Origin: Schoenoplectus triqueter
Taxonomy: Eukaryota > Streptophyta > Magnoliopsida > Poales > Cyperaceae
Reading direction: 5' to 3'
NCBI GenBank assembly: GCA_964058805.1
Contig: CAXKVV010000332.1
Coordinates: 1-26,160 of the forward strand
Length of the DNA: 26,160 nt
The notes below the pieces were generated by a model, which searched no databases, was not told the origin of the DNA, and saw only the letters and a program-made list of their open reading frames with translations. How positions within the stretch are numbered: position 1 is the stretch's first letter; the number at the start of each line of letters is the position of its first letter. A program made the position numbers and the translations under genes. Shown piece by piece: positions 1 through 8,199 of the stretch.

Positions 1-182
1 AGCTTTTTGCAAACAAATTATTTCAGAGAGTTTGCAGTCTTCAGATGATTGGAGTGTTACTTGAAATATTAAATTCTTTATATTTGAAATTATTTCTACA
101 AAATGCACCCAGAATTTGAATATCTGACCTAACTTTAAGGCTGTCACTGTCACATGCATGGCTCTTCCATTCAAAGGTAAAA

Positions 183-288
183 AAATATATACAGGAGCAA
201 GTTGGTTCGTCCAATTGTTTGTTAAATATATAAGAAAATATATACAGGAGCAAGTTGGTTCCTCCAATTGTTTGTTAAATATATAAGA
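183..288. repeat. 53-bp direct repeat, two copies
   Basis: Two adjacent 53-bp copies each carry tatacaggagcaagttggtt and end in taaatatataagaaaa. They differ at one visible base (ttcgtcc in the first, ttcctcc in the second). The same pair recurs 904 bp downstream at about 1087-1192 as part of the larger duplication. Confidence 0.9.
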
Positions 289-298
289 AAATAGCCTT

Positions 299-615
299 CG
301 GGGTGAGATTTCATATCCCGAATTCTCAAATGGTCAATCTAAATTGCTTAATAATTTCTTCATGTCAAAATCTTGAAGAATATTAAATTTCATGATTTTT
401 TAAATTTTCTAACTATTTTTTTAAATTATTTTTAAAAATAGTACTGTTTAACATAAAAAAATAGCATATTTCAGAGCTATTTTTAGAAATAATTTTAAAA
501 ATAATTAGAAAACTCAAAAAATCATGAAATTTAATATCCTATAAGATTTTCACATAAAATCATGAAATCTCACCCCGAAATAATAACAGTTTTGTTCTTT
601 CCAAAGCACCATAAG

Positions 616-617
<2 letters not shown>
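299..617. mobile_element. Fold-back element, group 3, left-truncated (copy 1)
   Basis: A palindromic element whose arms share the perfect 16-bp inverted match cggggtgagatttcat (299-314) with 562-577. The right end (tccaaagcaccataagct) resembles the terminus of the related element at 7395-7757 and abuts a TC microsatellite. The matching 40 or so bases are missing on the left. The right arm also lacks about 50 bp found in the left arm (the tcccgaattctcaaatggtc segment). It is therefore an asymmetric, decayed copy. No coding capacity. Confidence 0.8.

Positions 618-689
<72 letters not shown>
618..689. repeat. (TC)n(TA)n compound microsatellite
   Basis: About 15 TC units run directly into about 20 TA units. 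The tract separates two fold-back elements. Reading through it yields a spurious frame rich in SL and YI dipeptides. Confidence 0.97.
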
Positions 690-692
<3 letters not shown>

Positions 693-1006
693 TGGATATA
701 CCGTGAGTTTAAGCTCACGGAGGCCTTCTGTGAACTTAACTCAAAAATTATACCAAATTATCTCCAAATTTGAAATTTTCACTCTCATTAAATTCTTCAT
801 ATTGAAATCTTATGGGATACAAAAATTTGGGATGTTTCGAGTTTTTAAGTCACTCTTTTTAATTTTTGAAAATCGTCTCTAAAAATAATAATGAAATATT
901 TAACGTTTGTACATTATTTTCAAAAATTGAAAAGAGAGACTTAGAAAACTCAAAACATCCTAAAATTTTGTATCCTAGAAGATTTCAATATGAAAAATTT
1001 AATTAG
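690..1006. mobile_element. Fold-back element, group 1, right end missing (copy 1)
   Basis: Starts gagtggatataccgtgag at the end of a TA tract. A subterminal palindrome-like segment (ccgtgagtttaagctcacgg) follows. The first arm, the centre (around 880-915) and most of the second arm are present. The final 90 or so bases of the right arm are absent because the 904-bp duplication unit ends here. The complete version is at 1593-2001. Confidence 0.85.
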
Positions 1007-1086
1007 ATGCACCCAGAATTTGAATATCTGACCTAACTTTAAGGCTGTCACTGTCACATGCATGGCTCTTCCATTCAAAGGTAAAA

Positions 1087-1192
1087 AAATATATACAGGA
1101 GCAAGTTGGTTCGTCCAATTGTTTGTTAAATATATAAGAAAATATATACAGGAGCAAGTTGGTTCCTCCAATTGTTTGTTAAATATATAAGA
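1087..1192. repeat. 53-bp direct repeat, two copies (in duplication copy 2)
   Basis: Same 53-bp pair as at 183-288, including the ttcgtcc/ttcctcc difference. The small repeat therefore existed before the 904-bp duplication. Confidence 0.9.
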
Positions 1193-1202
1193 AAATAGCC
1201 TT

Positions 1203-1518
1203 CGGGGTGAGATTTCATATCCCGAATTCTCAAATGGTCAATCTAAATTGCTCAATAATTTCTTCATGTCAAAATCTTGAAGAATATTAAATTTCATGAT
1301 TTTTTAAATTTTCTAACTATTTTTTAAATTATTTTTAAAAACAGTACTGTTTAACATAAAAAAATAGCATATTTCAGAGCTATTTTTAGAAATAATTTTA
1401 AAAATAATTAGAAAACTCAAAAAATCATGAAATTTAATATCCTATAAGATTTTCACATAAAATCATGAAATCTCACCCCGAAATAATAACAGTTTTGTTC
1501 TTTCCAAAGCACCATAAG

Positions 1519-1520
<2 letters not shown>
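1203..1520. mobile_element. Fold-back element, group 3, left-truncated (copy 2)
   Basis: Duplicate of the element at 299-617 with the same missing left terminus and right-arm deletion. Both defects therefore predate the 904-bp duplication. Confidence 0.8.

Positions 1521-1592
<72 letters not shown>
1521..1592. repeat. (TC)n(TA)n compound microsatellite
   Basis: About 17 TC units followed by about 18 TA units. The unit counts differ from the duplicate tract at 618-689, which is expected slippage since duplication. Confidence 0.97.
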
Positions 1593-1595
<3 letters not shown>

Positions 1596-2001
1596 TGGAT
1601 ATACCGTGAGTTTAAGCTCACGGAGGCCTTCTGTGAACTTAACTCAAAAATTATACCAAATTATCTCCAAATTTGAAATTTTCACTCTCATTAAATTCTT
1701 CATATTGAAATCTTATGGGATACAAAAATTTGGGATGTTTCGAGTTTTTAAGTCACTCTTTTTAATTTTTGAAAATCGTCTCTAAAAATAATAATGAAAT
1801 ATTTAACGTTTGTACATTATTTTCAAAAATTAAAAAGAGAGACTTAGAAAACTCAAAACATCCTAAAATTTTGTATCCTAGAAGATTTCAATATGAAAAA
1901 TTTAATTAGAATGAAAAATCAAAATTTGGAGATGATTTGATATACTTTTTGAGTTATGCTCAAGGAAGGCCTCCGTGAACTTAAGCTCACGGTATCTTTA
2001 C
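1593..2001. mobile_element. Fold-back element, group 1, complete (409 bp)
   Basis: The whole element is an imperfect palindrome. The left end gagtggatataccgtgag matches the inverted right end (gtaaagataccgtgag). Both arms then carry a subterminal hairpin built on ccgtgag and ctcacgg, the aactcaaaaa segment, and long complementary arms meeting near 1790-1810. A TA tract lies on both sides, so no separate target-site duplication can be recognised. Related copies are at 4005-4408 and 11433-11842. Confidence 0.85.

Positions 2002-2047
<46 letters not shown>
2002..2047. repeat. (TA)n(GA)n compound microsatellite
   Basis: About 10 TA units pass into about 13 GA units between two fold-back elements. 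The GA side abuts the left end of the next element. Confidence 0.97.
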
Positions 2048-2051
<4 letters not shown>

Positions 2052-2403
2052 CTATTATGCTTCCAGTAGCACTTCGATCGAAAAACTATCAGTCCAAATT
2101 TTAGTTTTTCATGCTCAAAATTTTCATTTAAGTAGCTCAATAAAATATTTATATCATAATTTTATAGAATACTAATTTTTATCGTGTTTGGAGTTAGTTT
2201 ACTATGCTTAATGAGTTTTAGAAAGTAAGCATTTTTGACATACAAAATTTATTATTTTAGGGTAATCTTTTAAAAATCATTAAGTATGGTAAATTAATTC
2301 CAAACATGATAAAAATTAGTATTCTACAAGATTATGATGAGTTATTTAAATTACAATTTGGATTGGTAGTGTTTCGGCCGAAGTGCTACCGAAAGCATAA
2401 TAG

Positions 2404-2407
<4 letters not shown>
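2048..2407. mobile_element. Fold-back element, group 4 (360 bp)
   Basis: Left end ttgtctattatgctt is matched exactly in inverted form at 2393-2407. The arms continue with agcacttcgatcgaaa on the left and its diverged partner on the right (tttcggccgaagtgct). The interior has further inverted blocks, for example atttttatcgtgtttgga against tccaaacatgataaaaat. The interior differs from groups 1-3, and this is the only copy in the window. TA tracts lie on both sides and there is no coding capacity. Confidence 0.85.

Positions 2408-2439
<32 letters not shown>
2408..2439. repeat. (TA)n microsatellite
   Basis: About 16 TA units shared by the fold-back elements on either side. Confidence 0.97.
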
Positions 2440-2442
<3 letters not shown>

Positions 2443-2839
2443 TGAGGCTATGGTGCTTCGCGAAGCACAAAACCTCCCGTGCTTCGCGTCCGTATCTCGA
2501 ATTTTAAAGTTCATACACCCGATCCAAACCGTTGAACATGATCTTCATATTGAACTATCTTTGGAGATCAAAATTTATATTTTTTTGATTTTTTTTGCTA
2601 TTTTTTAGATGGGTACAAAATCGCTAGTTTTGGATGGTGCAGAAATCGTTAGATCAGCAAATTTTATACTCATTTAAAAAATAGCAAAAAAATTCAAAAA
2701 AATATAAAATTTGATCTCCAAATATATTTCAATATGAAGATCATGTTCAACGGTTTGGATCGAGCGTATGAACTTTCAAATTCGAGATACGGATGCGAAG
2801 CACGGGAGGTTTTGTGCTTCGCGAAGCACCATAGCCTCA

Positions 2840-2842
<3 letters not shown>
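2440..2842. mobile_element. Fold-back element, group 2, best-preserved copy (403 bp)
   Basis: The two ends are nearly perfect inverted copies. gagtgaggctatggtgctt at the left has its exact reverse complement ending at 2842. Each arm contains the perfect 16-bp palindrome gtgcttcgcgaagcac (2453-2468 and 2814-2829). The inner arms include gatccaaaccgttgaacatg against its inverted partner near 2740-2765. If transcribed it would fold into a hairpin about 200 bp long. TA tracts lie on both sides. Confidence 0.9.

Positions 2843-2887
<45 letters not shown>
2843..2887. repeat. (TA)n(GA)n compound microsatellite
   Basis: About 14 TA units followed by about 8 GA units between fold-back elements. Confidence 0.97.
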
Positions 2888-3085
2888 TTAGACTATTGTG
2901 AAAACGTTTGCATTTCGAGCCCAAGTGCATACGGCTCAAATTTTATCATAACATATCCGAAATTCAAAATTATCATTTTCATTAAATTCTATATATCGAA
3001 CTATTGAGGGATATAAAAATTTGGGGCATTTTGAGTTTTTTAAGTATTTGTTTTGGATTTTTGAAAATCAGCAACAATAATTCAA
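2888..3085. mobile_element. Half fold-back element, group 1b (left arm only)
   Basis: Matches the left half of the complete element at 11893-12264: tagactattgtgaaaacg, then gcatttcgagcccaagtgcat, then the shared interior ending at the centre (caacaataattcaata). The right arm is missing and a TA tract plus another element begins at the former centre. This is consistent with arm loss at the palindrome centre. Confidence 0.8.
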
Positions 3086-3097
3086 TATATATATATA

Positions 3098-3494
3098 GTC
3101 CGACTATGGTGCTTTGTAAAGCACAAACGCTTTGTGTGCTTTGCACTCTATTCTTAATTTCAAGTTAGAAATGATTGATCTAACCGTTAAATATAATCAT
3201 CATATCAAAATCTATTAGTAAATCAAATTTTAGATTTTTTAGATTTTGTTTGCTATTTTTTTCTGGTGAGGAGAAAATGACTTGATCTGATAATTCTGGT
3301 TCATCCAAAAATGATGGTTTTCCCCTATCCAAAAAATAGCAAATAAATTACAAAAATATAAAATTTGGTTTACTAATAGATTTTAATATGGAGATTAGAT
3401 TGAGCGGTTTGGATCGATCATTTCTGACTTAAAATTAATAATAAAACACAAAATACACAATGCTTTTGTGCTTTACAAAGCATCATAGCCTAAT

Positions 3495-3497
<3 letters not shown>
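3098..3497. mobile_element. Fold-back element, group 2 (400 bp)
   Basis: The left end gtccgactatggtgctttg and the inverted right end (cgaattaggctatgatgctttg) flank a subterminal palindrome gtgctttgtaaagcac. The inner arms keep the group 2 blocks (taaccgttaaatataatcat, ttgctattttttt) in both orientations. A short TA tract lies to the left and a long one to the right. Confidence 0.85.

Positions 3498-3562
<65 letters not shown>
3498..3562. repeat. Long (TA)n microsatellite
   Basis: About 32 uninterrupted TA units between two fold-back elements, one of the longest TA tracts in the window. Confidence 0.98.
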
Positions 3563-3565
<3 letters not shown>

Positions 3566-3974
3566 AAACTAGGGTGCTCCTAGGAGCACTGAGTATCCAT
3601 GTGCTCTTAACTCAAAAACATACCTAATAATCTCCAAATTTTGATTTCTTTATCTAACAAAAATATTTATGTCAAAATCTTATGAGATACATAAATTTAT
3701 AATGTTTTGAGTTTTATAAATATCTAGTTCATATTTGTTTAGATAAACCTAAAATAATAATAAAATAATCAATCTTCGCACAAGACAATATGACAATTTA
3801 TAAAGATATATATAAACAAGCACTTAATAAAATCTAAAAATAAAAAAAATTATATTCCATAAGATTTTGATATAAATTTTATATTGAAATACATAAATCA
3901 AAATTCGAAGATGTTTAAATATTTTTTGTATTAGAAGCACGAAGTGCATTCGTGCTCCTAGGAGAATATTAATT

Positions 3975-3981
<7 letters not shown>
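3563..3981. mobile_element. Fold-back element, group 1c (about 419 bp)
   Basis: The left end gtaaaactagggtgctcct leads into the palindrome gtgctcctaggagcac. The right end carries the inverted counterpart (gtgctcctaggag near 3952-3964). The interior shares with group 1 the segments aactcaaaaacatacc, atctccaaattttgat and caaaatcttatgagatac. The right terminus is diverged, so the right limit is good to about 15 bp. A related copy is at 6169-6465. Confidence 0.75.
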
Positions 3982-4004
<23 letters not shown>

Positions 4005-4007
<3 letters not shown>

Positions 4008-4405
4008 CGTGAGTTTGAACTCATTGAAGTATTCCGTGAGCTTAGGTCCAAATGTATGTTAAATCATCTCTAAATTTTAATTTATTATACTCATTAAATT
4101 TTTTATATGAAAATCTTATGGGATGTAAAAATTTGGAGTGTTTTGAGTTTTTTAAGCCATCATTTTTAACTTTTGAAAATGATGTTTAAACATACATTAA
4201 ATATTTTATTATTATTTTTAGAGCCGATTTTCAAAAATTAAAACTATGATTTAAAAAACTCAAAACACTTCAAATTTTTGCATCCCATAAGATTTTCATA
4301 TAAAAAATTTAATGAGAATGAGAAATTAAAATTTTGAGATGATTTGATATACTTTTTGACCTAAGCTCACGGAAGACCTCTGTGAGATTAAACTCACGGT
4401 ATCTT

Positions 4406-4408
<3 letters not shown>
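4005..4408. mobile_element. Fold-back element, group 1 (404 bp)
   Basis: The right end is typical (ctcacggtatctttac then TA). The left end has lost a few terminal bases, beginning cgtgagtttgaactca straight after TA repeats. The arms are complementary over their length: aaaatcttatgggatgtaaa on the left pairs with ttgcatcccataagattttc on the right. Sister of 1593-2001 and 11433-11842. Confidence 0.85.

Positions 4409-4436
<28 letters not shown>
4409..4436. repeat. (TA)n microsatellite
   Basis: About 14 TA units shared by two adjacent fold-back elements. Confidence 0.97.
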
Positions 4437-4441
<5 letters not shown>

Positions 4442-4819
4442 GCTTTGGTACTTCGTGAAGTACAAAATCTTTTGTGCTCTGCGTCCATATTTCAAATTTA
4501 AAAGTTCAAATGGCCGATCCAAACATTGAAATAACGTTGGAGATCAAATTTATATATTTTTTTTAAAATTTATTTGCTATTTTTTAGATGGGTACAAAAT
4601 CGCTAGTTTTAGATGATGTAGAAATTGTTAGATCAACAAACTTTATACCCATTTAAAAAAATAGAAAAAAAATTAAAAAATATATAAAATTTGATCTCCA
4701 AGGATATTTCAATATGAAGATGATGTTCAATCGTTTGGATCGGTCATTTGAACTTTTAAATTAGAGATACGGACGCGGAGTAGAAAAAAAATTATTTTTC
4801 ACGTAGCACCATAACATCA
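4437..4819. mobile_element. Fold-back element, group 2, diverged (383 bp)
   Basis: Left end gtgatgctttggtacttcg, with the subterminal palindrome acttcgtgaagt. The interior is closely related to 2440-2842 (agatgggtacaaaatcgcta is shared). The right terminus has drifted (cacgtagcaccataacatc) and its inner palindrome is broken by an A-rich expansion. It is an older copy than 2440-2842. Confidence 0.8.
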
Positions 4820-4849
<30 letters not shown>

Positions 4850-4851
<2 letters not shown>

Positions 4852-5905
4852 AAATATATAACTCATATGTTGTCGAGACCCTCTTAATTTTAAAAATATT
4901 TATATCTAGCACTAATTTTATTATAAATAATATCTAAATGAATCACAAAGACTCTTAAAATTTTATATTAATTTAATGTATTATTTAATAAAATGTAATG
5001 TTCAAAATATAGTATTTTTTTAATGATTAAAGTAGTACAATGTGTAATTTTTTTGTTGCAATTAAACTTAATTATAGTAGATATGAAATTATTTGATATA
5101 TAACCCCTTTTATAAAATAATTATATTTAATTTTAATTTTATTATAAAAATATTTTACTTGATATATAACCCCTTTTATAAATCAATTACACAAATCTTA
5201 ATTTTTTGAATGAAATTAATTCTTTACTTAATAAAAATAATATATAAAATATAATATATTTTCTAAGTAAGATTATACAAAACATAGTTTGTTTTATAAT
5301 AAACTTAATAATAGTTGATATTTAATTAATATGGTATACAACTTTTTTTTAAAGCACTGATAAATGCATTAACAAAAAAAATAAGAAAAGGAATGAGAGG
5401 GCAAATGAATTTGATTGAAATCAGAGCTAATCAATCCATCTCAATCATAAATCGAATAAAGATATTTCGCTAATTACACATTATCTGATAAAATTAATGG
5501 ACGTCATAAATACATATATTTTTTATAATATAGTATAACAATAGTAGTCAATATTTATTATTTGATATATAACATCTTTTATAAAATAATTATATATTAT
5601 TATTAATTTTATGATAAAAATAATATATTTTATTTAGATATAATTTATATATATATCAATTATGAAGGCAGTTAAATTTTTAAAAAATATAATTTATTAT
5701 TTAATAAAAATTAATGTAAATAATATAATAATTTTTTTCTGAGTAAAGTTGTAAAATGCATAGTTTTTTTTAAATAAACTTAATATAAGTTGATGTTTAA
5801 TTTATTTGGTATATGACTTTTTTTAGATTTCTATAAGTGTATTGGTAAAAAATAGCAAATAGAATGAAGAGGACAAATGAGTTTGACTAAAATCTGAATA
5901 TTTTT
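4850..5905. repeat. Degenerate tandem repeat, period about 239 bp
   Basis: A very AT-rich block with a recurring unit. ttatttaataaaa, then a taaag/taag step followed by acaatgtgtaa- or acaaaacatag-like sequence, then gatatataac recurs. The taa(a)g step falls at about 5028, 5266 and 5743, with a weaker copy near 5500. The 5266 and 5743 copies also share a downstream stretch (gagggcaaatgaatttgatt against gaggacaaatgagtttgact). I see no reading frame and no relation to the fold-back families. Possibly a decayed satellite-like array or element fragment. Confidence 0.6.
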
Positions 5906-5914
5906 TTTATAATT

Positions 5915-6153
5915 TCTTTTTGAGTTAGAAGCACGTAAATACTCCATACTCTTAGTTGTACGCTAGCTTTTGAAATGATTTTTTTATCTATCTAAAACAA
6001 TAGTTAAAAAATTGAAAAAAATATAAAATTGTATGCTTAACTAGTTTTTCATATGTAAATAATTTGGAGCAGTTCGGATCGATTATTTGAGAATGAAATA
6101 ATGATTCATAGTACAGAGACGATCTGTGTTATACATATTATCATAACCCAACT
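5915..6153. mobile_element. Composite remnant of two fold-back elements
   Basis: The left piece (gagttagaagcacgtaaata, about 5922-5950) resembles the right end of the group 1c element at 3563-3981. The larger right piece (about 5990-6153) is the right arm of the type at 7820-8189: its reverse complement begins gagttgggttatgat and includes ataacacagatcgtc. No matching left arm is present. A short TC/TA tract follows, then another element. Confidence 0.65.
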
Positions 6154-6168
6154 CTCTCTATATATAGA

Positions 6169-6465
6169 ATAAAATTAATATAATCTTAGGAGTATGAATC
6201 TCCTCCATGCTTCTAACACAAAAATATATTTAATCATCTTTGAATCATATGAGATATGAAAAAAATGAGTTATTTTTAAATGCAAAGATTAATTATTTTA
6301 TTATTATTTAGCTTCACGGTAAAAAAAGTATGAAGTAAATACTAATGAAATTGTAAAATAGTAAATTTTTATATCCCATAAAATTTTGATATAAAGAATT
6401 AAGTATGTTTTTTTAGTTAAGAACATGGAGGGACTCCATGTTCCCACTAGCACCTTAGGTTTACT
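6169..6465. mobile_element. Fold-back element, group 1c, eroded (297 bp)
   Basis: The inverted right end (gtaaacctaaggtgctagtg) resembles the left end at 3563. The left end gaataaaattaatataat is diverged. The middle keeps catatgagatatgaaaa and tatcccataaaattttgata as an inverted pair. The right limit coincides with the start of a Helitron-like end at 6464. Confidence 0.65.
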
Positions 6466-6500
6466 AGTATCTTGTTCGTGCGTTGCTACGGTGATATCTT
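6464..6500 (-). mobile_element. Helitron-like 3' end (candidate)
   Basis: Read on the minus strand, the sequence ends ccgtagcaacgcacgaacaa, then gatactag, followed by T. That is a GC-rich, imperfect hairpin and a terminal CTAG before T, the usual plant Helitron 3' arrangement and very like the better-supported end at 23068. The body would extend to higher coordinates. I cannot place its 5' end with confidence; it may have merged with the TA tract near 7370-7391, and the element at 6643-7104 would then be nested in it. Confidence 0.45.
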
Positions 6501-6642
6501 TCAGAAATATAAAAATTCATATCTTCATTTGAAAAATAAGTAAATAAAAATAAAGATAATTTAGTAATTAATATAAATTTTAATCATGAATACATAATTA
6601 ATGCAAAATAAATGTAAATTGAGAGGAAAGTTAACATTCATC

Positions 6643-7104
6643 TAGGGGTGTCAATGGGTCGGGTTCGAGTCGGGTCATATTATTTTATTATTTTTTTTGA
6701 CCCGATCCGAACCCGACCCGATTAAATTCGAGTCAAAAAATCTTAACACATACCCGACTCGATCGGGTCACGGATCGACCCGAGCCGCCCCATGTAAAAT
6801 AATTAAATATTTATTAATTATTTTATATAATTTTAAGTAATTAATATAGATTAATTTATAATTAATCTTAATTAGTATATAATTAATGTATATTTAACCT
6901 GTAATTAGTACTAAATCATAAAAATACTTCAAAAAATATAATTAATCGGGTCGGGTCGGGTTGACCTAAACCCGAACAGACCCGATTTGGGTCAAAAAAT
7001 TAAACCCATACCCGATCCATTTATCTTTGAGTCATGTTGGGTCGGGTCCGGTTCGGATTGGGTCGAGCTAATCCGTCGGGTCGGGTCGAAAATTGACACC
7101 CCTA
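6643..7104. mobile_element. hAT-like nonautonomous element (462 bp) with 8-bp target duplication
   Basis: Perfect 13-bp terminal inverted repeats (taggggtgtcaat at the left, its complement at the right). They are flanked by cattcatc (6635-6642) and cattcagc (7105-7112), an 8-bp duplication with one mismatch. An 8-bp duplication and this terminus fit the hAT superfamily. The interior is full of gggtcggg and acccgacc blocks in both orientations, a pattern seen in widely dispersed plant repeats. No transposase frame. The reading frame at 6987-7235 runs through this repeat and is not a gene. Confidence 0.8.
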
Positions 7105-7112
7105 CATTCAGC

Positions 7113-7369
7113 ATTAAAGGAAAGTTAAAATTCATAATTGATGACCATCTAATAAAAAAAGAAAAAAATAGAGCAATTGTACTCCTAAATTATGTAGCAT
7201 TTCGTGTAATAAACAAAATCGAGAGAAAATTCTAACTTTAACACAAATGATCATAAAGATGGTAACATTATTTGATGAATAACTCAATCCGATGAGTGAT
7301 ATTAGCTCTAAAAATTTAATAAAAAATCTAGACCATTACAGGATCAGGACAAATACGTGCTTAATAAGG
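7113..7369. other. AT-rich spacer without recognisable feature
   Basis: I see no gene or clear element end here. It may be the distal part of the Helitron-like sequence whose 3' end is at 6464. Confidence 0.5.
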
Positions 7370-7394
7370 ATTATATATATATATATATATAGGG

Positions 7395-7756
7395 TGAGGT
7401 TACGGTGCTTTGTAAAGTAAAAAACTGATTGTCATTTGACATGAGATTTCATATCCCGACGGTTTAAATGGTTTATCTAAGTTGCTCAATAATTTCTTTA
7501 TGCTAAAATCTTGTGAGATATTAAATTTTAAAAAATAGCTTTTTTCAGTGTAAAAAATGGGTTATTTCAGGGCTATTTTTTTAAAATAATTTAAGAAATA
7601 GCCAGAAAGCTCAAAAAATTATGAAATATAATATTTCATAAGATTTTAATATAAAGAAATTATTAAGTAACTTAGATAGACCATTTAAGCTATCGGGATA
7701 TGAAATCTCATGCCAAAATAAAATTGATTCTTTACTTAGCAAAGCACCGTAACCTC

Positions 7757-7757
<1 letters not shown>
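7395..7757. mobile_element. Fold-back element, group 3, complete (363 bp)
   Basis: Terminal inverted repeats tgaggttacggtgctttg match at both ends. Inside lie gagatttcatatcccgac and its inverted partner (near 7696-7712). The interior matches the truncated elements at 299-617 and 1203-1520 (ctcaataatttctt, aaatcttgtgagatattaaa). Its ends are those of group 2 but its interior is that of group 3, so terminal and internal modules have different histories. Flanked by (TA)n on both sides. Confidence 0.85.
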
Positions 7758-7796
<39 letters not shown>

Positions 7797-7812
7797 ATAG
7801 AGAGAGAGATAA
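7757..7812. repeat. (TA)n(TG)n(GA)n compound microsatellite
   Basis: TA units pass into about 14 GT units, then a short GA run leading to the next element. The GT run is unique among the tracts in this cluster. Confidence 0.97.
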
Positions 7813-7819
7813 AGATAAA

Positions 7820-8189
7820 GTTGGGCTATGATGCTATGCATAACACATATCATGTCTGTGTTATAAATCGGTTATTTATTTTTAAAGTTCAAATGATCGA
7901 TCCAACCGCACAAAATAATTTTTGAATAAATATCTTGATATAAACCAAATTTTATATTTTTTTACTATTTTTTAAGATAGTTAGAAAAATACTTGATTTA
8001 GTTATTATGAGCCATTCAGAAGAAGTAATTTTCTAACTAATTTAAAAAATATATAAAATTTGGTCTATATCTAGATATTAATATAAAAAATCATTTTGTA
8101 GGATTGGATCGTCCATTTATACTTTGATAATGAAAAATCAATCCATAACACAGTTGTGATCCGTGCTATGCATAGCACGGTAGCTCAAC
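7820..8189. mobile_element. Fold-back element, group 2b (370 bp)
   Basis: Left end gttgggctatgatgctatgc and inverted right end gttgagctaccgtgctatgc. Each carries a subterminal palindrome (gtgctatgcatagcac is perfect in the right arm, 8163-8178). The inner arms show the group 2 blocks aaatgatcgatccaaccg and aaattttatattttttt in inverted pairs. Flanked by GA and TA runs on the left and TA on the right. Confidence 0.85.
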
Positions 8190-8199
8190 TATATATATA

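Larger units (their letters stand above)
103..1006. repeat. 904-bp tandem duplication, copy 1
   Basis: This block is repeated head to tail at 1007-1910 with only a handful of differences: point changes such as T/C near 330 and 1234, one-base poly-T changes, and different TC and TA repeat counts. It contains about 195 bp of non-element sequence, a left-truncated fold-back element (299-617), a TC/TA microsatellite and the first part of a second fold-back element (690-1006). The join to copy 2 lies inside that element's second arm, so copy 1 lacks the right terminus that copy 2 keeps. Near-identity points to a recent event. Confidence 0.95.
1007..1910. repeat. 904-bp tandem duplication, copy 2
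   Basis: Second copy of the unit at 103-1006. Beyond 1910 the fold-back element continues to its normal right end (about 2001). This suggests the original locus had a complete element and that the duplication reached back from a point inside its arm to position 103. The join reads aattaga/tgcaccc with at most a base or two of shared sequence, so a replication-slippage or end-joining origin is possible (inference). Confidence 0.95.

Noticed and set aside
562..882. 106-codon frame with SLSLSL and YIYIYI runs (duplicated at 1465-1785)
   Set aside because: It reads through a (TC)n(TA)n microsatellite and the arms of two fold-back elements. The apparent conservation of the two copies comes from the DNA duplication, not from coding selection.
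103..2000. LTR retrotransposon or CRISPR-like interpretation of the direct repeats
   Set aside because: The direct copies are adjacent with no internal retroelement domains, primer-binding site or polypurine tract, and the 53-bp repeats have no spacers.
1919..4051. Minus- and plus-strand frames with poly-YI/SL segments
   Set aside because: All cross TA/GA tracts and inverted arms of repeats; no start context, splice pattern or domain.
6987..7235. 82-codon plus-strand frame
   Set aside because: Starts inside the hAT-like repeat and crosses its right terminus and target duplication.
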